A DNA stretch of 23,466 nucleotides from a bacterium (lineage in GTDB: Bacteria > Ratteibacteria > UBA8468 > B48-G9 > JAFGKM01). The DNA lies in assembly GCA_029548585.1 (NCBI GenBank), contig JAKPNC010000039.1, positions 1-23,466 of the forward strand, given 5' to 3'. A program made the position numbers and the translations under genes. Under the pieces are notes generated by a model. The model was not told the DNA's origin and did not search any database. It worked only from the letters and a program-made list of their open reading frames with translations. Below are positions 14,553 to 22,425 of this stretch, one piece after another (the first letter of the stretch is position 1; the number at the start of each line of letters is the position of its first letter).

Positions 14553-15314
14553 TTATCCGAATTTCCCGGACAGGTATTCCTCTGTCCTGGAATCGGCAGG
14601 CACCGTGAACAATTTTTCACTAATACCGTATTCCACCAACTCGCCGAAATAGAGGAAAGCCGTGTAATCCGAAACCCTTGCCGCCTGCTGCATGTTGTGA
14701 GTAACGATGACAATCGTATAATCCTTCTTGAGCTCAGTTATAAGGTCCTCTATCTTCTTTGTAGATACCGGGTCAAGGCTTGCGCATGGCTCATCAAAGA
14801 GTATAACCTCCGGCTTCACTGCCAGGCAGCGTGCTATGCAAAGCCTCTGTTGCTGTCCACCGGAAAGCATCAGGGCACTGTCGTTCAGCCGGTCCTTTAT
14901 CTCTTCGTAAAGGGCCGCATTCTTAAGGGCTTCCTCCACCATCTCTTCAATGTATATTTTATCCTTTACATTCTTAACCTCCAAGCCGTAGCTCACGTTT
15001 CTGAATATGCTCTTCGGAAAAGGATTGGGTTTCTGGAAGACCATCCCGACCCTCCTCCTGAGTTCCACAACATCCACCCCGGTCCCCAATATATCCAGGC
15101 CGCCTATATTTATTCTTCCCTCTGCCCTTGTGCCTGGAACAAGGTCGTTCATCCTGTTGAAGAGCCTTATGAAAGTCGATTTTCCGCAACCCGAAGGCCC
15201 GATTATTGCGGTAACCCTGTTCCTGTATATATCCATGCTGATATTCTTGAGGGCTTTCGTTTTCCCGTAGTAGAAGCTCAGATCCGAAACACTGATCTCA
15301 ACCTCATTTTCCAT
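14553..15314 (-). CDS. pstB: Phosphate ABC transporter ATP-binding protein PstB
   Basis: A 253-residue ATPase with all ABC elements intact: Walker A GPSGCGKST (39-47), Q-loop Gln94 in MVFQKPNPFPKSI (the PstB-specific form), signature LSGGQQQRL (150-158), Walker B ILFDEP (171-176), D-loop SLDP and His206. ATG 15314 is supported by AAAGGAGA upstream and overlaps the end of pstA by 11 bp; the longer ORF start at 15353 is inside pstA. It energises PstC-PstA for high-affinity phosphate import. Confidence 0.96.
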   Translation of the reverse strand: MENEVEISVSDLSFYYGKTKALKNISMDIYRNRVTAIIGPSGCGKSTFIRLFNRMNDLVPGTRAEGRINIGGLDILGTGVDVVELRRRVGMVFQKPNPFPKSIFRNVSYGLEVKNVKDKIYIEEMVEEALKNAALYEEIKDRLNDSALMLSGGQQQRLCIARCLAVKPEVILFDEPCASLDPVSTKKIEDLITELKKDYTIVIVTHNMQQAARVSDYTAFLYFGELVEYGISEKLFTVPADSRTEEYLSGKFG

Positions 15315-16161
15315 TATAGATTCTCCTTTGTCTCTGCCTGAAGTATATTGCAATCGCAGATATGAGCAGTACCATGAGAAGAAGTATCAAGGCGCACCCG
15401 TAAGCGATCTGGCTCTGTTTCTCCGGAAAGGTTCCTTCCATCATGAGCCCATAGATATGGTAAGGAAGAGCCATCGCTTCTGAAAAAACAGAGTTTGGAT
15501 AACCTTTCATGTAGAAAACAGCTGCCGTGAATAATATGGGAGCTGTCTCTCCCGCCGCCCTGCCTATGCTTAAAATGACACCAGTGAGAATCCCAGGAAG
15601 AGAAGCTGGAAGAACTATCTTCCTGATGGTCTGCCACCTTGTAGCCCCCAGGGCGAGGGACGCTTCTCTGAAAGACTGGGGTATGGATGTCAATGCTTCA
15701 CGGGAAGCAGAGATGATCCCAGGAAGTATCAGGATGCCGAGAGTCAGGCTCCCCGACAGAATGGAGACCCCGAATCCGAGATATTTGACAAATACCGCCA
15801 GGCCGAAGAGGCCGAAAACGACCGAAGGCACTCCAGCGAGGTTGTTTATACTTATCCTCAGTATATTAGTCACCAGATTGTCAGGGGTATACTCGGTCAG
15901 GTATATGGCGCAGGCAAGCCCGAGCGGAAGCGAAAAAACGATTGCACCGAAGGTCAGGTAGATAGTCCCGACAATGGCGGGAGCAACGCCTCCTTCTGTC
16001 ATGCCACCGGAAGGAGCTGATGTGAGGAACTCCCACGAGATGGCATTTATTCCCTTCGATATTATGAAATACAGCAATACTCCAAGGAAAAACAGGGTAA
16101 TGAACATGCACAGAAAGAGTATAAAGAAGCCTGCTTTCTGAGATATGTTTGAATTTTTCAT
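15304..16161 (-). CDS. pstA: Phosphate ABC transporter permease PstA
   Basis: A 285-residue inner-membrane protein with six hydrophobic segments. The binding-protein-dependent permease motif for the ATPase is visible as SFREASLALGATRWQTIRKI (the EAA loop). GVPSVVFGLFGLAVFV and GRAAGETAPILFTAA are typical of PstA. Its start overlaps the pstC stop as ATGA, so the two permease halves are translationally coupled. It pairs with PstC to form the channel. Confidence 0.96.
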   Translation of the reverse strand: MKNSNISQKAGFFILFLCMFITLFFLGVLLYFIISKGINAISWEFLTSAPSGGMTEGGVAPAIVGTIYLTFGAIVFSLPLGLACAIYLTEYTPDNLVTNILRISINNLAGVPSVVFGLFGLAVFVKYLGFGVSILSGSLTLGILILPGIISASREALTSIPQSFREASLALGATRWQTIRKIVLPASLPGILTGVILSIGRAAGETAPILFTAAVFYMKGYPNSVFSEAMALPYHIYGLMMEGTFPEKQSQIAYGCALILLLMVLLISAIAIYFRQRQRRIYNGK

Positions 16162-17045
16162 CTTCCCATCCCCAGTTTCAGCCTGTACCTGCTACTGATA
16201 TACTCTGCGATTATATTGAAAAAAAGCGTGGTGAAAAATAATACCAGACCGAGGGCGAAAAGGGAATTGTAATGCAGCTGACCGAATACAGCCTCGCCCA
16301 TTTCCGAGGCTATGGTAGAAGTCATCGGCCTGACAGGCTGGAAGAATGACCTGGGTATTACCGCGGAGCCCCCCGTCACCATCAGTACGGTCATGGTTTC
16401 CCCGATAGCCCTGCTTATTCCCAGTATGACGGCAGTCGATATCCCGGAGCCGGCCGAAGGCATAACCACCTTAACCAGTGTCTGCCAGCGGTTCGCCCCC
16501 ACCGCGAGGGAAGCCTCCCTGAAGCTGTTCGGCACGAAGCTTAGCGCATCCTCGGCCAGGCTGGCCACAGTGGGTGTTGCCATGATTCCCAGAACCAGGC
16601 TGCCGGTTAATGCCGTAAGCCCTGTTGGAAGGTTGAAAATTCTCTGGATGAGAGGAGCCACTGCAACCATCCCGAAAAATCCGTAGATAACCGAAGGTAT
16701 GCCCGCAAGTATCTCTACCAGGGGTTTCAGGAAAGATTTCTGCCTGTATCCGGCTATCTCGTTCATGTAAAGTGCGCTTCCTATACCGAGGGGCACGCAT
16801 ACAAACATGGCCCCGAGGGTCACAAAGGCCGAAGAAGCTATAAGCGGAAGGGCTCCGAAATCGGGAGGATCATACGTGGGATACCAATCTGTGCCGGCAA
16901 GGAAATTCATGAAGGATACTTCCCTGAATAAAGGCAATCCCTGCGTCAGAAGAGTTAATGTTATTCCTACAAGAAAAACGAGCGAAGAAAAAGCAAGAAC
17001 TGCGAATATACACCGGTAAATCTCTTCTTTTATTTTCTGTTTCAT
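16158..17045 (-). CDS. pstC: Phosphate ABC transporter permease PstC
   Basis: A 295-residue inner-membrane permease with about six hydrophobic segments. Motifs: GIPSVIYGFFGMVAVAP, the EAA loop SFREASLAVGANRWQTLVKV and ISRAIGETMTVLMVTG, all characteristic of PstC. I begin at ATG 17045 rather than the in-frame GTG 17054 because that ATG overlaps the arsC stop as ATGA, a standard coupling junction. Being coupled to arsC rather than pstS is unusual. Confidence 0.95.
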   Translation of the reverse strand: MKQKIKEEIYRCIFAVLAFSSLVFLVGITLTLLTQGLPLFREVSFMNFLAGTDWYPTYDPPDFGALPLIASSAFVTLGAMFVCVPLGIGSALYMNEIAGYRQKSFLKPLVEILAGIPSVIYGFFGMVAVAPLIQRIFNLPTGLTALTGSLVLGIMATPTVASLAEDALSFVPNSFREASLAVGANRWQTLVKVVMPSAGSGISTAVILGISRAIGETMTVLMVTGGSAVIPRSFFQPVRPMTSTIASEMGEAVFGQLHYNSLFALGLVLFFTTLFFNIIAEYISSRYRLKLGMGR

Positions 17046-17458
17046 TTTACCCACTCTTCTATTTTTTCTCTGATAGAATCCCGAATCTTCCTGGTAAATT
17101 CCATCTTTTCATCGTATGATCCCTCGAACCCTGAGGGATCTGAAAAACTCCAGTGTATCATTTCAACTTCTGAAGGAAACACGGGACACCGGCCACCCTG
17201 AAGATCATCGCACACCTGTATAACATAATCATACATCCTTCCTTCTTTGTAAAGGGCAAGTACCCCTTTGGTCGATTTTCCAGAGATATCTATCCCGACT
17301 TCTTTCATAGCCTCAACCGCCAGGGGATTAAGCAGACCCGGCTCAAGACCCGCGCTTTCGGCTTCGTACCGGCATCCTGCGATCTCGTTCAGGAAAGCCT
17401 CAGCCATCTGGCTTCTCGCCGAGTTGTGGACGCATACAAAAAGAACTTTCTTTTTCAC
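17042..17458 (-). CDS. arsC: Thioredoxin-type arsenate reductase (low-MW phosphatase fold)
   Basis: A 138-residue protein of the low-molecular-weight tyrosine phosphatase superfamily. The P-loop CVHNSAR (Cys9 to Arg15) is the CX5R active site, and SDPSG (Asp107) is the general acid. Cys83 and Cys91 sit where the redox pair of thioredoxin-linked ArsC lies (Cys82/Cys89 in the plasmid pI258 enzyme), so arsenate reductase is more likely than a plain phosphatase. It would reduce As(V) to As(III) in the cytoplasm for export by a pump not in this window. It starts with GTG 17458, with GGGAG 6 nt before. It lies between pstS and pstC, 68 bp after pstS, and overlaps pstC. Confidence 0.88.
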   Translation of the reverse strand: MKKKVLFVCVHNSARSQMAEAFLNEIAGCRYEAESAGLEPGLLNPLAVEAMKEVGIDISGKSTKGVLALYKEGRMYDYVIQVCDDLQGGRCPVFPSEVEMIHWSFSDPSGFEGSYDEKMEFTRKIRDSIREKIEEWVK

Positions 17459-17526
17459 ATATGTCTCCCTTTTCGTAACACCAGCGGACAGCGAAGAAAC
17501 TGAACGCCTGCGTGCCGATCCAAGTT

Positions 17527-18330
17527 TCAGTCAATGCCTACGAAACCGACTTCCTCAACGATCTTCTGCCCCTCTTTTCCCGTAACGAAATCGATGTATT
17601 TCTTAACCGCTCCCCTGGGTTCGCCGTTGGTATACATGAAAAGCGACCTTGAATAACCATAGGATTTCGACAGGACCGTTTTCCTGGATGGCTTGACTCC
17701 GCCAACCGGCACTGCCCTGACAGAACCGGAAATGTACCCGAGCCCTACATACCCAATGGCCCCCGGAGCCTGGGAAACGATTGTTGCAACAGCCTGGTTT
17801 GAAGCCTGCATGAGGGCATCTTTCCGCACCCTGGCGCCTCCCAGCGCAAGCTCGTTGAAAGCTTCAAACGTACCTGAAGCGCTGTCCCTTGATACGACCA
17901 CTATCCTCAGGTTATTTCCACCAACCTGGGACCAGTTGCTTATCTTGCCACTGTAGATATCCTTCACCTGCTGTCTGGTCAAGCCTTCAATCCTGTTCGA
18001 TGAATTGACCACGAGCGCTATGGCATCCAGGGCTACCACGTTGGCTTTCGGGTTGACCTTCCTGGATAAGGCTGACTGTCTTTCCTTGCTTTTCATTGCT
18101 CTCGAAGAATTGGCTATGTCGCACGTGCCGTCTACAAGGGAAGCAATACCCACGCCGGATCCGCCTCCCCCCACTGTGATCCTTATTCCGGGATTTTTTT
18201 TCATGAAAATCTCTGCCGTCTTCTGGGCTACCGGAAGAAGTGTCGTCGAACCTGTTATTTTTATTTCCTGCGCTCCTGCTGCTGCAGAAATTGCCGCCAT
18301 GCAAACCGCGATCATTATCTTTTTAAACAT
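17527..18330 (-). CDS. pstS: Periplasmic phosphate-binding protein PstS
   Basis: A 267-residue solute-binding protein. The signal peptide MFKKIMIAVCMAAISAAAGA ends at a likely AGA cleavage site before QEIKITGST. Ligand loops typical of PstS: ITGSTTLLPVAQ, GGGGSGVGI, SNWSQVGG and SRDSASGTFEAF, the last being the phosphate-wrapping Arg-Asp-Ser-Ser-Gly segment. This is the short PstS form (under 280 residues). GGGGAGG precedes the ATG. It follows the porin by 15 bp. It would capture phosphate in the periplasm and deliver it to PstCA; discrimination against arsenate depends on the binding-site Asp. Confidence 0.95.
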   Translation of the reverse strand: MFKKIMIAVCMAAISAAAGAQEIKITGSTTLLPVAQKTAEIFMKKNPGIRITVGGGGSGVGIASLVDGTCDIANSSRAMKSKERQSALSRKVNPKANVVALDAIALVVNSSNRIEGLTRQQVKDIYSGKISNWSQVGGNNLRIVVVSRDSASGTFEAFNELALGGARVRKDALMQASNQAVATIVSQAPGAIGYVGLGYISGSVRAVPVGGVKPSRKTVLSKSYGYSRSLFMYTNGEPRGAVKKYIDFVTGKEGQKIVEEVGFVGID

Positions 18331-18345
18331 TTTGCCTCCCCGTAG

Positions 18346-19575
18346 TCAGAATGCCACCCCGAAATCAACCTGAAGGGTATTGATATCGGATTTCTTATTC
18401 TTGCCAAGAGCTTCGGCTATGATGTAGGTTACACCCAGGGTAGAATTATCACTGGGCGCATACTTTATACCTATCGTGTGACCTTTGGAATCTGTGCCTC
18501 CACCGCAGAAAGACCCGTCTGTCATGAAGTCAGTCACCGAGTCAGCCTCTATCTGCCTGTAATCGTAGCCGATTTCCCAGGTATTCTTTTTCTTTGAGCT
18601 TCCCAGCTTTATTCCAAGAAGGTAACCCTCGTTATCATCCACCCCGTCGGCAAGGTTTTTTACGTAATCTGCGTAAAGTTTCAAAGGCAGGCCGTTTTCT
18701 CCTAATGGAATCGTGAAAGGAACGATCTCTCCGGTAAAATTAAGGAGTCTGTAGTCGTAGGCATAATTGCCGCCTGCCAGGGTATTTCCCTGGTTTGAAA
18801 AGCTCGGGGAAAGATCTTCCGCTTTGACTCCTTTAAGGCTTTCGAAATGGTAATAAGATACGGCGGCCTTGAACTTCATGCCTGTTGCCTGCCCCGCGTA
18901 TCCCGCCTGGAATCCCAGCATGTAAGGATCATCGGTGTCATCCTTCATTTCATACAGGGGCAAATATCCCGCCGCGGCAAAGAGGTCTCCCGGCACGGGT
19001 AGATGAGCCTGTAAGATAATCCCCTCAGGGTTGAGGTCACCGGACCACACAAGGTTTGTATTGAAAAAAGGATTGGGTATCTTTCCTCCTGCCAGTGATA
19101 TGTTCTTGTTCGGACTGTAAAATATGTATGCCCTGTCAAGCCATATCGGCTTGTCATCGAACGAATTTGTGAATGTCTGATTCGCTGAACTCGCCTGGGT
19201 ACTGTCCCCGGTGGCTACCCTGAAGCCGGCCTTAAGGTTCTCATTCACGTCTGTGTCAAAGCCCCATCTGAACCTTAGCCTTGCACGGTTCCTGTCAGAC
19301 TTTCCTTCCCTGTCCTGGAACTCGTACCTTATCCTGGCGTCGCCCTTGAAAGAGGTATTCTTTATCCAGCCAGGGATCTTATCCGTGTCAGCCTTCGCAG
19401 AAGCTTCCCGCTTCCTTGCCTCATCGGCAGCTTCTTCCCTTATCTTATAAGCTTCTCCTTCAGTCAGGATGCCTTTCTCAATCAGCTTGTCCAGCAGCCT
19501 GTCAACCTCGCTTCCCAAAACCAGAGTTGCAGAGAGCGTCACCATCATCACTACAGCCATTATCCGTACCCTCAT
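18346..19575 (-). CDS. Outer-membrane porin, putative phosphate-related
   Basis: A 409-residue beta-barrel protein. The signal peptide (1-21) is followed by a short coiled coil, DRLLDKLIEKGILTEGEAYKIREEA (about 24-60), that may trimerise or touch peptidoglycan. From about 70 on, alternating strands rich in aromatic and charged residues (ARIRYEFQDREG, NRARLRFRWGFDTDV, KLYADYVKNL) form the barrel, ending in VDFGVAF with the C-terminal Phe recognised by the Bam machinery. It resembles the putative porin family (Porin_5-like). ATG 19575 is supported by AAAGGAGG 4 nt before it. As first gene of the pst operon behind a Pho box it is probably the outer-membrane route for phosphate, analogous in role to OprP. 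Selectivity is inferred only. Confidence 0.85.
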   Translation of the reverse strand: MRVRIMAVVMMVTLSATLVLGSEVDRLLDKLIEKGILTEGEAYKIREEAADEARKREASAKADTDKIPGWIKNTSFKGDARIRYEFQDREGKSDRNRARLRFRWGFDTDVNENLKAGFRVATGDSTQASSANQTFTNSFDDKPIWLDRAYIFYSPNKNISLAGGKIPNPFFNTNLVWSGDLNPEGIILQAHLPVPGDLFAAAGYLPLYEMKDDTDDPYMLGFQAGYAGQATGMKFKAAVSYYHFESLKGVKAEDLSPSFSNQGNTLAGGNYAYDYRLLNFTGEIVPFTIPLGENGLPLKLYADYVKNLADGVDDNEGYLLGIKLGSSKKKNTWEIGYDYRQIEADSVTDFMTDGSFCGGGTDSKGHTIGIKYAPSDNSTLGVTYIIAEALGKNKKSDINTLQVDFGVAF

Positions 19576-19712
19576 CCTGCCTCCTTTCACTTGTTATGTT
19601 GTTACGCTTTTTTTGATTTTCCCCGCATTCATGTTCGCCTCTTCCTGAATCCCGGGCGATATACATGCGTGCTCTGAATTTTCTTTATATATAATTTACC
19701 TTCCAAGAATTA

Positions 19713-19747
19713 AGGATAAATCAGCAAAATGTTAAGATTTGGTTAAT
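19713..19747 (-). promoter_or_regulatory. Candidate Pho box and promoter of the porin-pst operon
   Basis: On the minus strand, ATTAACC-AAAT-CTTAACA (19747-19730) holds two TTAAC cores 11 bp apart, the spacing of PhoB/PhoP half-sites. A weaker third site (CTGATT, 19724-19719) follows at the same interval. TATCCT (19718-19713) lies 11 bp after the second repeat, where the -10 stands when a Pho box replaces the -35. The start codon of the porin is about 138 bp downstream. The remaining leader (19576-19712) shows only an AT-rich stretch. Confidence 0.6.
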
Positions 19748-19765
19748 TCGCAAAGGACTTTCTTA

Positions 19766-20890
19766 TCAGGAATGGAGGGGAAATTTAAGGAGGATTTCAG
19801 TGCCGGAGCCCAACCTGCTGCTTATCTCAATGTTACCCTTGTGAAGCATCATTATATGTTTCACTATGGATAGTCCCAGTCCCGTTCCGCCTGTCTCCCT
19901 GGAACGTGATTTATCCACCACGTAGAACCTTTCAAAAATTCTGGGCAAGCTCCTTTCTGGTATGCCTATCCCCGTATCCCTTATGGTCACGTTAAGGAGA
20001 TCATCCTTGAGAAAGCTCCGTATGGAGATATTTCCCTCATCGGTATATCTTACGGCGTTGTCAATAAGATTTATGAAGAGCTCTTCCATCTTGAACCTGT
20101 CTCCGGGGACAATCCTGTTCGATTCATCCAGATCCAATATCAATTCTATCTTCCTTTTCTTCATTTTTTCAGAAAAGAGGCTTGACGTTTCCCTTATAAG
20201 ATCGCTGATGTCCACAGGTACCAATTCAGGCTTCGTCTCTTCGAGCCCTGAAAGCGAAAGTATGTCGTTTACGATGGATATCAGCCGGTCGGCATGTTTC
20301 AGGATAACATCCAGGTATTTACGCGGCTCCCCAGTAACTTCGTCGCGGAGGGTCTCACCATAGCCCTTAATGGCAGTCAGAGGCGTTTTGAGTTCATGCG
20401 ACATGTTTGTCACCAGCTCCTTCTTGATCTTTTCCACTTCCTTTTCAGCAGTAACATCCCTCAGAGAGACAAGTATGTTTCCAGTATCCCCGAAGATGGA
20501 AAATGATACAAGAAAAACCTTCCGCCAGAGTGATATTTCCGTATCCAGTGGTTTACCGTGCCGACGGATATCCTGGAGCGCCCTTATAAAACCCGGCTCC
20601 TTAATAAACTCAAGGTAATTCCGCCCGGACATGCCCTGAAAGCCCGAGGATATTTCCATCGCCCTGTTTGCAAAAGTTACCTTACCCTGCCCGTCTACCA
20701 CCAAGCAGGGCATAGAGATGGAATTCATCGTCTCAAGTAGGCTCTTCTTTGCAGATAGCGCCGAAGCCATGGCCGTATCGCATTTCAGGGTTATGCTTTC
20801 TGCCATTCTTTTGAACCGTCCGGCCCTGAGGTGGGAAAAAATTGCGGCCATGATGATAAGCGCCAGAAGGAATATTGTAAATTCGTTCAT
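19766..20890 (-). CDS. phoR: Phosphate-regulon sensor histidine kinase PhoR
   Basis: A 374-residue kinase. It has a single N-terminal membrane segment (about 4-20) and no periplasmic sensor loop, the PhoR layout that relies on Pst/PhoU for its signal. A PAS domain spans about 50-150 (SMPCLVVDGQGKVTFANRAM). The H-box NMSHELKTPLTAIKGY contains phospho-acceptor His165. The ATPase part shows the N-box LFINLIDNAVRY, G1 DTGIGIP (305-311), F-box FERFYVVD and G2 GGTGLGLSIVK (334-344). Its ATG overlaps the phoB stop as ATGA. The linkage to phoB and pst makes the assignment strong. Confidence 0.93.
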   Translation of the reverse strand: MNEFTIFLLALIIMAAIFSHLRAGRFKRMAESITLKCDTAMASALSAKKSLLETMNSISMPCLVVDGQGKVTFANRAMEISSGFQGMSGRNYLEFIKEPGFIRALQDIRRHGKPLDTEISLWRKVFLVSFSIFGDTGNILVSLRDVTAEKEVEKIKKELVTNMSHELKTPLTAIKGYGETLRDEVTGEPRKYLDVILKHADRLISIVNDILSLSGLEETKPELVPVDISDLIRETSSLFSEKMKKRKIELILDLDESNRIVPGDRFKMEELFINLIDNAVRYTDEGNISIRSFLKDDLLNVTIRDTGIGIPERSLPRIFERFYVVDKSRSRETGGTGLGLSIVKHIMMLHKGNIEISSRLGSGTEILLKFPLHS

Positions 20891-21567
20891 TCTTCTATTT
20901 TGTACCCTATGCCTCGTACGTTCTTAATATATTTTTTTCCATTTCCCAACTTTGTTCGCAGGTTCTTCACGTGAACGTCTACTGTCCTCTCAATAACAGC
21001 CTTTTCGCCATCCCACAGGGTATCAATGATTTTTTCCCTTGAAAAGACCCATCCTTTTTTTGACGCAAGTATAAACAGTATTCCATATTCGGCGAAAGTC
21101 AGTTCGGCAATCCTGCCTTCAACAAGCACCTGCCTTTTTCCGGTATCTATGGAGATCTCGTTGCCAATGTATATCTTCTCATCCCCGCCCTGCCGGGAAT
21201 ACCTCCTCAGTACCGACCTTGCTCTCGCCACCAGTTCCCTGGGAGAAAAAGGCTTGGTAACGTAATCGTCAGCACCCATCTCCAGTCCCACCACTTTGTC
21301 TGAAAGCTCTGTCTTGGCCGTAACCATTATAACAGGCATCGAAGAGCTCCCAGGATTGTTTTTTACCTGCCTGCAAACGTCTATTCCGTCCATGTCAGGA
21401 AGTATGAGATCGAGTATGAGCAGGCTGAAAGATTCCCTTGAAAAGGACTTGAAAAAGTCGTCTGCCGTAGAAAATTTTGAAACGGTGAAACCTGCCTTCT
21501 CAAGGTGAAGGGAGATAAGGTCGAGTATGTCTTTCTCATCTTCAAGAACGGCTACCTTTTCTTTCAT
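20887..21567 (-). CDS. phoB: Phosphate-regulon response regulator PhoB
   Basis: A 226-residue OmpR/PhoB-type regulator. The receiver domain (1-120) has the acidic pair EDE (9-11), phospho-acceptor Asp53 in LILDLILPDMDG, Thr83 in MVTAK and Lys105 in TKPF. The winged-helix domain (135-226) shows LTFAEYGILFILASKKG, VFSREKIIDTLW and ERTVDVHVKNLRTKLG, the recognition helix, then VRGIGYKI. It should bind the Pho box upstream of the porin. No ribosome site precedes ATG 21567 (the bases are AAAATATTGTC). It follows the amidohydrolase pair by 84 bp. Confidence 0.93.
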   Translation of the reverse strand: MKEKVAVLEDEKDILDLISLHLEKAGFTVSKFSTADDFFKSFSRESFSLLILDLILPDMDGIDVCRQVKNNPGSSSMPVIMVTAKTELSDKVVGLEMGADDYVTKPFSPRELVARARSVLRRYSRQGGDEKIYIGNEISIDTGKRQVLVEGRIAELTFAEYGILFILASKKGWVFSREKIIDTLWDGEKAVIERTVDVHVKNLRTKLGNGKKYIKNVRGIGYKIEE

Positions 21568-21573
21568 GACAAT

Positions 21574-21604
21574 ATTTTATCACGCAAATGGCAAGGCCCG
21601 GAAA
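21574..21604 (-). promoter_or_regulatory. Possible promoter placing the transcript start at the phoB ATG
   Basis: TAAAAT (21579-21574) is a plausible -10. Six to seven bases downstream is the A of the phoB ATG. An 18-bp spacer leads to TTCCGG, a poor -35. If real, phoB mRNA would be leaderless, which would explain the missing Shine-Dalgarno. Confidence 0.25.
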
Positions 21605-21651
21605 TGCCGGCAGGCATATTAACCGGAGAGTGATTGCAAGGTGCGGCGGAA

Positions 21652-22425
21652 TCAAATTCCTAAAACGGTTCTGCCGTTATCCCAGGATATCTTTCTTATT
21701 TCCTCGTCTGTACAACCCGAATGTTTTACTCTAAGCAAAGCCGGCGTTATTTCCTTGAAAGGAGCGCCGCTCCCAAATATAAGATGATCCGCACCCAGTC
21801 CTTTGACGAGAATGGCAAGCTCCCGCCCCAGGGCTGAGCTGATCCTGGATGTCTCGAAGAAGAGCCCCGGATAAAGGGGTTTATTGTCAGTACCCAGAAC
21901 CTGGGAAGCGTAAATCGCGCACTCTGTAACGATTATCCTTGAGCCAGCCACTCCGAGAGAGAAGTTTCCGATTTCCCTTACATCGATAGTCTGCCCGGTA
22001 TCCATCCAATGCCGCTGGCGCACGTCAACTACCCTGGACGGAATAAATACGGGCAGCCCCGCTGATGAAGAGGCGGACAATATCTCCCTTGCGCAATGGC
22101 TTGAAAGCCCGTAACCGTGGTATTGGGGAACGAGGCGCAGTCCCTTCATCCCAAGGTCCTTTATGCATAGGTCCAGATCCTTTTCCCATGCCGGATAAAG
22201 AGGATTGAGAGTTGCCACCCCGGTAAAAAAAGGGTTTTTTGAAACCATCTCCGCAAGCTCGAGGTTTGAATCCTGGCAATTCTTGTAAAAAAGACCGTGG
22301 GTATTGACCACTGCGGCCCCTCCTATTCCCTTTTCCACGAGCATTTTTTCCAGGTCTCCGATATTCTCGTTTGAAACCTTCCGGAACGGCCAGTGGCCGG
22401 TGGATGTATTTATGTCGAATATCAT
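21652..22425 (-). CDS. Amidohydrolase-related TIM-barrel protein lacking usual metal ligands
   Basis: A 257-residue protein of the amidohydrolase-2 type. The start FDINTSTGHWPFRK, the centre GMKGLRLVPQYHGYGL and the end HLIFGSGAPFKEI follow the family pattern strand by strand. However, the N-terminal HxH is NTS, the strand-5 His is replaced (PVFIPSR), the strand-6 His by Glu (IVTECA), and the final Asp by Gly (FGSGAP, usually GTDxP). A subgroup with N-termini like this is common, so this may be its normal state rather than decay. It may be non-hydrolytic or a partner of the neighbour. Its ATG overlaps the upstream amidohydrolase stop as ATGA, so the two are made together. Confidence 0.8.
   Translation of the reverse strand: MIFDINTSTGHWPFRKVSNENIGDLEKMLVEKGIGGAAVVNTHGLFYKNCQDSNLELAEMVSKNPFFTGVATLNPLYPAWEKDLDLCIKDLGMKGLRLVPQYHGYGLSSHCAREILSASSSAGLPVFIPSRVVDVRQRHWMDTGQTIDVREIGNFSLGVAGSRIIVTECAIYASQVLGTDNKPLYPGLFFETSRISSALGRELAILVKGLGADHLIFGSGAPFKEITPALLRVKHSGCTDEEIRKISWDNGRTVLGI

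Noticed and set aside
17054..17054. GTG start of pstC
   Set aside because: The ATG at 17045 forms the ATGA overlap with the arsC stop, which is the better junction.
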